Shown here in pieces: positions 7,406 to 12,860 of a stretch of 14,131 nucleotides of DNA. Source of the stretch: Nitrospirota bacterium (GTDB lineage Bacteria > Nitrospirota > Thermodesulfovibrionia > Thermodesulfovibrionales > SM23-35); assembly GCA_029883145.1 (NCBI GenBank), contig JAOUJR010000010.1, positions 1 to 14,131 of the forward strand, read 5' to 3'. The translations under genes and the position numbers were made by a program. Within the stretch, counting starts at the first letter, position 1, and each line of letters begins with the position of its first letter. The notes under the pieces are model-generated. The model worked only from the letters and a program-made list of their open reading frames with translations, was not told the DNA's origin and did no database searches.

Positions 7406-8155
7406 TTATTTCGCCTCCTTGAATTTATCTTTAAATGTTCCAAGTGGATACACAGACGTCATTTCTTTTTGAAGCCATGTGATCGAATCACGTGGGGTGA
7501 GTCCCCAGTCAACCGGGCATGGTGAAAGTATCTCAACAAGACTGAATCCCTTACCTTCTATCTGATATCTGAATGACTTCTTTATTGCTTTTTTTGCATT
7601 CATAAGGTTTTTATATGAGTCAACTGATGTCCTGACAATATATGATGCACCGTCAATTGTGGACAAAAGTTCTGATATATGGAGAGGATACCCTGCTGCT
7701 TCAACACTTCTCCCTGCAGGTGTCGTGGTTGTCTTCTGACCGATGAGCGTCGTTGGGGCCATTTGGCCTCCTGTCATCCCATAGGTTGCATTATTTACAA
7801 AAAATACCGAGATGTTTTCCCCCCTGCTTGCTGCATGAATTATCTCAGCTGTCCCGATAGCGGCAAGGTCCCCATCACCTTGATACGAAAAAATTATCCT
7901 GTCAGGCATCACACGTTTAAGTCCCGTTGCTGCAGCCGGTGGTCTGCCATGTGCAACTTCAAGCACATCAAAATTAAAATAGTCATAAGCAAATACCGCA
8001 CATCCAACCGGAGCAATACCTATAACCTTCTCCCTGATGCCTAAATTGTCAATACATTCCGCAATGAGCCTGTGAATAAGACTATGTCCGCAACCAGGAC
8101 AAAATCTGAACGGTGCTTTTTTGAGGCTTATTGGTCTCTTGAATATCTTTTTCAT
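7406..8155 (-). CDS. korB: 2-oxoacid:ferredoxin oxidoreductase, beta (thiamine-diphosphate-binding) subunit
   Basis: This 249-residue subunit binds thiamine diphosphate and an iron-sulfur cluster and carries out oxidative decarboxylation of a 2-oxoacid to acyl-CoA with ferredoxin, or the reverse. I place the start at ATG 8155, 4 nt after the phosphatase stop; a longer frame (from 8206) would overlap that gene and add residues not typical of the family. Visible motifs: FCPGCGH (18-24) with Cys 19 and 22, further cysteines at 52 and 213 that could complete the cluster, the ThDP motif GDGD (93-96) with NN at 121-122, and TGGQMAPTT (128-136). These fit the KorB/VorB branch. Length is normal. The alpha subunit that usually precedes beta is absent; a Ppx/GppA gene occupies that place. 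Substrate is inferred, with 2-oxoglutarate favoured by the arginine-related neighbour. Confidence 0.88.
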   Translation of the reverse strand: MKKIFKRPISLKKAPFRFCPGCGHSLIHRLIAECIDNLGIREKVIGIAPVGCAVFAYDYFNFDVLEVAHGRPPAAATGLKRVMPDRIIFSYQGDGDLAAIGTAEIIHAASRGENISVFFVNNATYGMTGGQMAPTTLIGQKTTTTPAGRSVEAAGYPLHISELLSTIDGASYIVRTSVDSYKNLMNAKKAIKKSFRYQIEGKGFSLVEILSPCPVDWGLTPRDSITWLQKEMTSVYPLGTFKDKFKEAK

Positions 8156-8159
8156 TTGT

Positions 8160-9095
8160 CTAACCGATAGTCTCAAGGAGCACTCCTTCGAGAAGCCCGT
8201 AATCACTTACAATTAATTCATTAAAATTAAAATATTCCATTATGTTAATTGTAAATTGTATTCCAGGTATAATCAAGTCTGCTCTCTCGGGTTCAAGTCC
8301 TTTCATCTTCTTCCTCTCCCTCAGGGGAAGTGCGAATAACGTACTTCTTATATTACGAAGTTTGTCCAGAGATATTCTATAGAGATGTACTTTCCCCCTT
8401 GAATAGATTTCAAGTTTTAAGTCAATAGAGGCAAGGGTTGTAAAAGTTCCCGCAGTTCCTATGAAGCATGTATTCCTGTCAATCAGATGCTCAATCCTGG
8501 CTCTGAGACTATCTAAATATGAGGCAATCCCTTTCCCCAATTCTGCGATATCTGCCTCTGAAAGAGGGTCAGTCTTTATAAAACTTGCTGCAAGTTTTAT
8601 TACCCCAACAGGAATACTCCCCATTTCAACTATCTGTTTGTCTTTACAGAGAATCCACTCTGTACTGCCCCCTCCTATATCAATAATCAATGAGGAATGA
8701 GCAGCGATGGGTGAGGAATCATGAAATGAAGAAAAAACACCTTTCACGATAAGTTCTGCCTCTTTTTCGCCAGAAATAACTTTTATCATGATTCCAGTTT
8801 CATCAAACACTCTTTTTAAAAAAATATCTGAGTTCGATGCCTCCCTCAAAGCACTCGTCGCAATTGCACTGACAGATTTAACCCCATGTCTTGAGATTAT
8901 TGAGGAGAATTCCTTGAGCACTGCAATTGAGGATGCACTATTTTCATCTCTGAGCTTTCCACTCTGACTCACTCCATCAGCTAACCGAGTAATCTTTCTT
9001 TTATAAAGTACATGCTCGATCTTTTGATCCCTCACACTGGCTATCAAAAGTCTAAATGTGTTCGATCCTACGTCCATAGATGCAAATAATGACAT
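8160..9095 (-). CDS. ppx: Ppx/GppA-family phosphatase (exopolyphosphatase or pppGpp phosphohydrolase)
   Basis: This 311-residue protein has the ASKHA-fold signatures of the Ppx/GppA family: MDVGSNTFRLLIA (7-19), ATSALREASN (79-88), ISGEKEAELI (107-116) and the phosphate loop IDIGGGSTEW (138-147). It equals the length of the short, two-domain members without the C-terminal HD extension found in E. coli Ppx (about 513 residues). Such enzymes hydrolyse terminal phosphates of polyphosphate or pppGpp; the sequence does not say which. It is the first gene of a four-gene - strand operon, with 4 bp to the oxidoreductase beta start. A strong promoter lies so close to its ATG that the mRNA is probably leaderless, and no ribosome-binding site is seen. 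Upstream of it, transcribed the other way, is a small lipoprotein gene. Confidence 0.9.
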   Translation of the reverse strand: MSLFASMDVGSNTFRLLIASVRDQKIEHVLYKRKITRLADGVSQSGKLRDENSASSIAVLKEFSSIISRHGVKSVSAIATSALREASNSDIFLKRVFDETGIMIKVISGEKEAELIVKGVFSSFHDSSPIAAHSSLIIDIGGGSTEWILCKDKQIVEMGSIPVGVIKLAASFIKTDPLSEADIAELGKGIASYLDSLRARIEHLIDRNTCFIGTAGTFTTLASIDLKLEIYSRGKVHLYRISLDKLRNIRSTLFALPLRERKKMKGLEPERADLIIPGIQFTINIMEYFNFNELIVSDYGLLEGVLLETIG

Positions 9096-9103
9096 GATGG
9101 TGT

Positions 9104-9133
9104 ATTATAAATTACATAGATTATGCATCTCAA
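9104..9133 (-). promoter_or_regulatory. sigma70-type promoter of the phosphatase/oxidoreductase operon
   Basis: On the - strand TTGAGA (9133-9128) and TATAAT (9109-9104) are separated by 18 nt. The -10 ends only 8 nt before the ATG at 9095, so initiation about 7 nt downstream would start the mRNA near 9097, almost at the start codon. There is no Shine-Dalgarno sequence in between. Confidence 0.65.
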
Positions 9134-9174
9134 ACTCTCTAAATGAATCGGAGGAGAGCACCGTAAGAATTATC

Positions 9175-9202
9175 TTGATTTTTATGAATAGACGGTTATA
9201 AT
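9175..9202 (+). promoter_or_regulatory. candidate sigma70 promoter P1 of the small lipoprotein gene
   Basis: TTGATT (9175-9180) and TATAAT (9197-9202) are separated by 16 nt, upstream of the lipoprotein gene. The predicted leader would be about 90 nt and would contain the 9246-9264 hairpin. Confidence 0.5.
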
Positions 9203-9232
9203 ATTCTCTAATTTAAATTGACAAAGCTGTTG

Positions 9233-9241
9233 TGGTATAAT
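9233..9241 (+). promoter_or_regulatory. extended -10 element (P2) of the small lipoprotein gene
   Basis: TGGTATAAT matches the extended -10 form TGNTATAAT. A TTGACA at 9218-9223 lies only 12 nt upstream of this hexamer, too close for a normal pair; it sits 17 nt from TATTAC at 9241-9246, an alternative weaker -10. Confidence 0.5.
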
Positions 9242-9245
9242 ATTA

Positions 9246-9264
9246 CTTTAGCACTTTACTAAAG
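9246..9264 (+). promoter_or_regulatory. inverted repeat in the lipoprotein leader
   Basis: CTTTAG (9246-9251) and CTAAAG (9259-9264) are perfect complements around a 7-nt spacer, directly after the -10 element. It is followed by AGTACT repeated twice (9264-9269 and 9273-9278), itself palindromic. It could be an operator or a short RNA hairpin; the stem is short, so function is uncertain. Confidence 0.35.
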
Positions 9265-9298
9265 TACTTTAAGTACTCTTGAAAGGAGGTGACAGTTA

Positions 9299-9511
9299 AT
9301 GAAGAAAGTTTTAGCTATACTTCTGTCATTGGTACTTGTTGTCGCATTCTCGTTCACCGTTGGCTGCCAGAAGGCAGAGCCACCAAAACCGGCACCAAAG
9401 CCAGCTGAGGCACCGCCAGCACCAAAGGCACCAGAGAAAGCACCTGAGGCAACAAAGGCACCAGAGAAAGCACCTGAGGCACCAAAGGCACCAGAGAAAC
9501 CAAAAAAGTAG
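9299..9511 (+). CDS. small lipoprotein with Pro/Ala/Lys/Glu repeat tail
   Basis: A 70-residue protein starting at ATG 9299, 6 nt after a near-perfect ribosome-binding site (AAAGGAGGTGA, 9282-9292), which suggests high expression. Residues 1-22 are a basic plus hydrophobic signal ending in TVG before Cys23, a lipobox-like site (position -3 is Thr, less usual than Leu). The mature part is low-complexity: KAPEKAPEA-type decapeptides from about residue 42, highly charged and proline-rich, so extended and unstructured. It has no recognisable enzyme domain. Family is unknown to me. It resembles in composition the Pro-Lys/Pro-Glu spacer of TonB and might span part of the periplasm or coat the membrane, but this is inference. 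It is monocistronic: own promoters upstream and a strong hairpin right after the stop. Confidence 0.8.
   Translation: MKKVLAILLSLVLVVAFSFTVGCQKAEPPKPAPKPAEAPPAPKAPEKAPEATKAPEKAPEAPKAPEKPKK
9421..9500 (+). repeat. 30-bp tandem repeat inside the lipoprotein gene
   Basis: A 30-bp unit occurs at 9421-9450, 9451-9480 and partially at 9481-9500. The first two copies differ at only one base (9452), and the third matches for its first 19 bases. It encodes decapeptides of KAPEKAPEA type. Near-identity at DNA level suggests recent duplication and possible copy-number variation between strains. Confidence 0.85.
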
Positions 9512-9522
9512 AAAGGTAGATT

Positions 9523-9551
9523 TTCAGGGATGGGTATCACCCATCCCTGAA
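9523..9551 (+). terminator. strong hairpin after the lipoprotein gene, probable terminator
   Basis: A perfect 13-bp stem (9523-9535 with 9539-9551) closes a 3-nt ATC loop 11 nt after the lipoprotein stop; the core is CAGGGATGGGT. The downstream T-run is weak (ATTGTTCT), so it may be an imperfect intrinsic terminator or a stabilising 3' hairpin. Confidence 0.65.
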
Positions 9552-9829
9552 TTGTTCTGCAACAAAGAAACCTCAGTTATTCAGCTGTTGATTTTGTTAC
9601 CGTGCACAAGATTTTAAAAGGATACCTATTTTTATTTATAAAACCTTGGGGAGATTAATTCTCCTCGTAGCTCATAAATAAGTCATAAGATAGGCGTATA
9701 CCCTTTCTTCACTCTAAAGGTAAGAAATAACAAGATAGTTGTTTAGATTGCTCCTAAATCATACCGCAAGCTTTAAAGCAATTTCTTTTGCATGCTACCT
9801 TGACATATCTGCCCGGAATTTGGAAAAGA
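9552..9829. other. intergenic region between convergent lipoprotein and radical SAM genes
   Basis: About 280 bases with no coding frame I would accept. It includes only a weak 5-bp hairpin (9650-9654 with 9660-9664) that could serve as a poor terminator for the - strand radical SAM gene. I see no tRNA, repeat or clear regulatory element. Confidence 0.5.
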
Positions 9830-11659
9830 CTATGTCTGGCTAATCAAAATCATTAGAGCATGACAATCAAAAGCCTTGCCGTCAATACCTTTTACCGCTT
9901 TTTCGTACGCCTTTCTAATTTTTTTCATCTTTATGCCCAAGAGTAAACCAATATCTACACATACTCTGTAGAGAGAGTCTGTTTCTAATGGTATGATTTT
10001 AAAATTGTGAAACATTGATTTATATTTTTCGCATGTTTCTTCCAACAGATTCTTATCAGATTTACCCTCAGTGTCTGCAACTTGCAGAATGGGCATAATG
10101 GTCAATGTGTGAGGTAAAACTTTAGGTTCCTGACTACTAATAATCAATTCCTTCCCTATCTTTTTAAAAAAGGTTTTGAAAAATTTCGATTCAATTCCTC
10201 CTTCTGTAAGGCTGTTCAGTACAATATTTATGACCGTTTTCTTCTTTGTTGAAAAATATTCTCTGATTTTCCCGGTGTTTTCATCAAATTTTGTACTGAC
10301 TATATTCTTCAACTCTCTCAGATATTCTTTGCCCGGCGTTTTTACCTTTTTTATCGACTTTTTTCCATAGAGAGTTACAAAGCAGTAAAAGAGGTCCCGA
10401 TGCAGAAGATTCTTGAGTATTTTCCCCCATGAATAGAATTTTGCCATAGCCTTTATGGTCTCAGTGTGAAGCTCAAAAGCGGTCATGAGCCTTGGTTCAA
10501 AGACAGCATGGTGACCATCATACTTTGCCCAATCTGTATGGATTATGCGCCCCTGCTGTTCAAGTTCTTCGAATAGGGGTGTTCCCGGGATAGGGGTAAG
10601 CATCATAAACTGGATAGAATCTATATCGAGGCGTTTGGCAAACTTCTGTGTGCTCCTGATGGTTTTGATGTCGTCTGCATCTCCACCAAGCACAAACATC
10701 CCATGTATGTTAATGGAGGCATTCTTTAAGTTCTTGATACATTCGACAATATCATCCACTGTCTGTTTTTTATTATAAAGATAAAGGGTCCGCGGATTGA
10801 TGGACTCAAATCCCACATATACCATAAAGCATCCTGCTTGAGCCATAAGATTCACGAGTTCAGTATCTCTGGCAGCATCTGCACGTATCTGAGCTGACCA
10901 TTCAATATGAATCTTTTCAGCAATCATCCTCTTGAGAAGGGCTTTGGTTCGTTCCCTGTCTGCTGCGAAATTGTCATCAACAAAAAAGAAGTGGCTTCTT
11001 TTTGAGTCAACTTCTCTTATTTCCTCAATAACCCTGTCAATAGATTTAAAACGGTATTTTCTGCCAAACATCTGGATGACAACACAGAATCTGCAGCCGA
11101 ACGGACAGCCTCTTGATGTTAAGATAGGAATACTGGTTTTCTCCCGCCAGTTGTGAACCAAATCGAAATCAGGTATCGGGGCAGAATCTAAATCCTGGAT
11201 AAACGGCCGGTCCGGGTTATGAACATAGGCATCGCCTTTTCTGTAGGAAAGACCTTTAATATCATGAAGAGGTATTCCAGATTCAAGGTGCTCTATAAGT
11301 TCAATGATTGTCTCCTCCCCTTCACCTCTTACTACATAATCAGCGTATATCAGGCTTTCCTCTGGTAAGAATGTGGCGTGAGGCCCTCCCATCACAACTG
11401 GAATTCCCATAGAGCTGAATTTGTTTGCAAGCTGGAATGCCCTCGGTGCAGTAGAGGTAATTGAAGAGATACCGATGAGATCCGCATCGTTCAAAGCGTT
11501 CCAGTCAGGCTCTGAAATATCTTCAATAAAAACTTTTGAGTTATACCCTTTCTTCTTGACTATTGTGGAAAGCAGAATAGTGCCTAACCTGGGCAGGAGA
11601 GATCTGCTGTAAATATGAGCTGCTGGTGATTTTGCTTCGATGAAATAAATGTTTTTGAT
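9830..11659 (-). CDS. B12-binding domain radical SAM protein with unrecognised C-terminal extension (probable ATC start)
   Basis: The conventional frame opens at TTG 11494 (554 aa), but the conserved B12-binding domain continues upstream in frame for 55 codons to ATC 11659, reading IKNIYFIEAKSPAAHIYSR at its start, with AAGGAG 6 nt before the ATC and a stop eight codons before it. No ATG, GTG or TTG occurs in that stretch. With this start the protein has 609 residues. Domains: cobalamin-binding Rossmann domain (about 1-150, with VVMGGPHATFLPEE near 88-101 but no DxHxxG motif), then the radical SAM core with CxxxCxxC at Cys 185, 189 and 192 and FVLGGDAD near residue 320. Residues after about 400 are Lys-rich and unfamiliar to me. 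Such proteins methylate or rearrange unactivated carbons in lipids, cofactors or natural products; the substrate here is unknown. An extended -10 lies just upstream, so it is likely its own transcription unit. Confidence 0.85.
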   Translation of the reverse strand: MKNIYFIEAKSPAAHIYSRSLLPRLGTILLSTIVKKKGYNSKVFIEDISEPDWNALNDADLIGISSITSTAPRAFQLANKFSSMGIPVVMGGPHATFLPEESLIYADYVVRGEGEETIIELIEHLESGIPLHDIKGLSYRKGDAYVHNPDRPFIQDLDSAPIPDFDLVHNWREKTSIPILTSRGCPFGCRFCVVIQMFGRKYRFKSIDRVIEEIREVDSKRSHFFFVDDNFAADRERTKALLKRMIAEKIHIEWSAQIRADAARDTELVNLMAQAGCFMVYVGFESINPRTLYLYNKKQTVDDIVECIKNLKNASINIHGMFVLGGDADDIKTIRSTQKFAKRLDIDSIQFMMLTPIPGTPLFEELEQQGRIIHTDWAKYDGHHAVFEPRLMTAFELHTETIKAMAKFYSWGKILKNLLHRDLFYCFVTLYGKKSIKKVKTPGKEYLRELKNIVSTKFDENTGKIREYFSTKKKTVINIVLNSLTEGGIESKFFKTFFKKIGKELIISSQEPKVLPHTLTIMPILQVADTEGKSDKNLLEETCEKYKSMFHNFKIIPLETDSLYRVCVDIGLLLGIKMKKIRKAYEKAVKGIDGKAFDCHALMILISQT

Positions 11660-11679
11660 TGCGAGCTCCTTCTTAAAAA

Positions 11680-11688
11680 ATTATATCA
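11680..11688 (-). promoter_or_regulatory. extended -10 promoter element of the radical SAM gene
   Basis: The - strand reads TGATATAAT, an extended -10. It ends about 20 nt before the proposed ATC start, giving a leader of roughly 14 nt that still contains AAGGAG. No good -35 is seen, as is usual for extended -10 promoters. Its position supports an N-terminus near 11659, not at 11494. Confidence 0.55.
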
Positions 11689-11714
11689 TAAAGTTTTAAA
11701 ATGAACCAGGAGGA

Positions 11715-12038
11715 TTATTCATTTTGCTTCGATATTTTCTGCTCCCTCGCAAGTTCTGAGATAAACCTCGATCTTGCCTCAGCATTGTTCTTCATGCCGT
11801 GCTTCTCACAAAAAGCAAGCAGTTTATTGACATCCACCTCGATGAGTTCCGGTTCAATCCCGTGTGACCTTATCTTTTCTATCGAGGAATCTAATACATC
11901 TAACCATTCATCATACGTTTTCCCCAGAATCTGAGCGTCAACTGAGGTCTCAAGAAGCAATGGCCACTGCTCTCTCCGGTAAAAACCAATTCCAATAACC
12001 ATGTCTTTTATGTTTATTTTATTCCCCATATCTTTCAT
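11715..12038 (-). CDS. conserved hypothetical protein, about 107 residues
   Basis: An open frame of up to 118 codons (from TTG 12071). I take ATG 12038 because the TTG lies inside a hairpin and has no ribosome-binding site; ATG 12029 is an equally possible start. No start has a good Shine-Dalgarno. The body begins with a conserved-looking IGIGFYRREQWPLLLETS stretch, then an amphipathic helix (TYDEWLDVLDSSIEKIRSHGI) and a strand-plus-helix section IEVDVNKLLAFCEKHG, ending in a basic helix. I recall similar unnamed proteins with a GFYRxEQWP motif and regard it as a genuine small cytoplasmic protein, with no known function. No signal peptide or membrane segment. It precedes the radical SAM gene by about 55 bp, though that gene seems to have its own promoter. 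Confidence 0.65.
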   Translation of the reverse strand: MKDMGNKINIKDMVIGIGFYRREQWPLLLETSVDAQILGKTYDEWLDVLDSSIEKIRSHGIEPELIEVDVNKLLAFCEKHGMKNNAEARSRFISELAREQKISKQNE

Positions 12039-12048
12039 CTGTGTGTTT

Positions 12049-12073
12049 TGTTGAACAGTCTCCTTGTTCAACA
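12049..12073 (-). promoter_or_regulatory. inverted repeat upstream of the hypothetical gene with AGGAG in the loop
   Basis: TGTTGAACA and TGTTCAACA form a perfect 9-bp inverted repeat around a 7-nt spacer. On the - strand the loop reads AGGAGAC. It could be a dimeric repressor operator or an RNA hairpin that presents a Shine-Dalgarno-like sequence; the nearest downstream ATG (12038) is 21 nt from it, farther than normal. Confidence 0.45.
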
Positions 12074-12135
12074 GAGCATAAACGTGTGAAAAGATTATTT
12101 CCTATCACATTTCAACTTTATCTACAGAAAGTTAC

Positions 12136-12369
12136 TTATTTCTTTTTGGATGTTTTCTTTTTTGCCGCTGGTTTTTTCTTTTTCGCAACTTTCTTTGTAA
12201 CCTTTTTCACTGCTTTCTTTTTGGGTTTTGTTGGTTTCTTCTGAGCAGTAGATACCTCTGTCACCCCTATTCCGCAGCAGTAAATAGGGCTTAATTGGGT
12301 TCCCAGCAATTCTGTTACCACTATCTCCGAACCGCACTGTTTGCACTCATAGGTTATTATTCTTGCCAT
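12136..12369 (-). CDS. desulforedoxin-like metal ribbon fused to a histone H1-like lysine-rich tail
   Basis: A 77-residue protein starting at ATG 12369 after a strong AAGGAGGT ribosome-binding site. Residues 1-36 carry YECKQCG and YCCG: Cys 9, 12, 31 and 32, the CxxC...CC spacing typical of desulforedoxin-type FeS4 ribbons (in desulforedoxin about 9, 12, 28, 29). Alternatively it is a plain zinc ribbon. From about residue 43 the chain is almost only Lys, Ala, Pro, Thr and Val (KKPAAKKKTSKKK at the end), like histone H1 or the tails of bacterial Hc1/HupB-type proteins, so it probably binds DNA, RNA or polyphosphate electrostatically. The combination suggests a small nucleoid- or RNA-associated metal protein. 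Function is inference only. It has its own extended -10 promoter 36 nt upstream. Confidence 0.72.
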   Translation of the reverse strand: MARIITYECKQCGSEIVVTELLGTQLSPIYCCGIGVTEVSTAQKKPTKPKKKAVKKVTKKVAKKKKPAAKKKTSKKK

Positions 12370-12404
12370 GGTAATACCTCCTTCATTTTTTTAACTTTAT
12401 ATAA

Positions 12405-12413
12405 ATTATATCA
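12405..12413 (-). promoter_or_regulatory. extended -10 promoter of the H1-tail ribbon gene
   Basis: TGATATAAT on the - strand, the same nonamer found before the radical SAM and YceI genes. TTGCCC lies 13 nt upstream, too close for a regular -35. The ribosome-binding site AAGGAGGT follows about 20 nt downstream. Confidence 0.6.
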
Positions 12414-12518
12414 CTTTTTATCCGGGCAATCTATTTTTATAATGCGCTTGTTAATTGTTTCTCCCAAGGTATTGTATAATCGCCTGTAATAAAGATGCGC
12501 TATTGATAATTTTCTTTT

Positions 12519-12854
12519 TCAGAATTTCTTAATGCTCATTATTATAAAGGCAATTAAGAAATAAAGAGCCATTCCCATGACGAGTGAGGGAATAAAGCCT
12601 AACCGATGGGTCAAAAAGATAATGGCAAATATATAGGCCAGCCAAGGGATTAGCATAATAACGAGGCCTTCAGCGTATGGAACGACTGCTTTCTCGCCTG
12701 ATTCAAAATAAACAGTCAAAAATGTGATCACGGTGATGACCGGTAAATTGGCAATGAAGGCTGCGAGCAAACCCCTTGCATGGCTCGCAAAATAAGTAAC
12801 AATACTGACAATAGCTCCGCCTACCAAAAAATAGAGAACATATTTGAGTTCCAT
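12519..12854 (-). CDS. small integral membrane protein, DUF3147-like
   Basis: A 111-residue protein with four predicted transmembrane helices (about 5-22, 30-50, 60-81, 86-107) and few charged residues. The segments GLLAAFIANLPVITVITFL (28-46) and PWLAYIFAIIFLTHRLGFIPSL (70-91) match my memory of DUF3147, a family of small inner-membrane proteins of unknown function. It starts at ATG 12854, 6 bp after the LOG-family stop, with a TAAGGT-type ribosome-binding site, so the two probably form an operon. Context gives no function. Confidence 0.75.
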   Translation of the reverse strand: MELKYVLYFLVGGAIVSIVTYFASHARGLLAAFIANLPVITVITFLTVYFESGEKAVVPYAEGLVIMLIPWLAYIFAIIFLTHRLGFIPSLVMGMALYFLIAFIIMSIKKF

Positions 12855-12860
12855 TTTACC

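Noticed and set aside
8156..8206. Longer oxidoreductase beta subunit starting at 8206
   Set aside because: It would overlap the phosphatase gene by 47 bp and add 17 residues not typical of the family; ATG 8155 lies 4 nt after the phosphatase stop.
9218..9241. TTGACA plus TATAAT as a classic promoter
   Set aside because: The spacer is only 12 nt, too short for a sigma70 pair; the extended -10 or the upstream TTGATT-16-TATAAT is more likely.
9421..9500. Repeat array considered as CRISPR-like
   Set aside because: Units are contiguous with no spacers and are coding; there are no cas genes in the window.
9259..9617. Open frames on both strands overlapping the lipoprotein gene
   Set aside because: The repeat DNA is open in several frames (Gly/Ala-rich on the - strand, His/Arg/Gln-rich in another + frame). 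Only the 9299 frame has a ribosome-binding site and a signal peptide.
9650..9664. Hairpin GGAGA/TCTCC as terminator of the radical SAM gene
   Set aside because: Stem of 5 bp only and more than 160 bp from the stop; too weak to claim.
12122..12346. Second - strand frame over the H1-tail ribbon gene, also a + strand Phe-rich frame at 12041-12244
   Set aside because: Both are frame shadows of the Lys-rich gene, whose A/G bias yields open frames. The 12136-12369 frame has the ribosome-binding site, the Cys motif and a plausible tail.
12475..12480. TATAAT on the + strand in the 12370-12518 gap
   Set aside because: No gene follows on the + strand and no -35 at a suitable distance; probably chance in AT-rich DNA.
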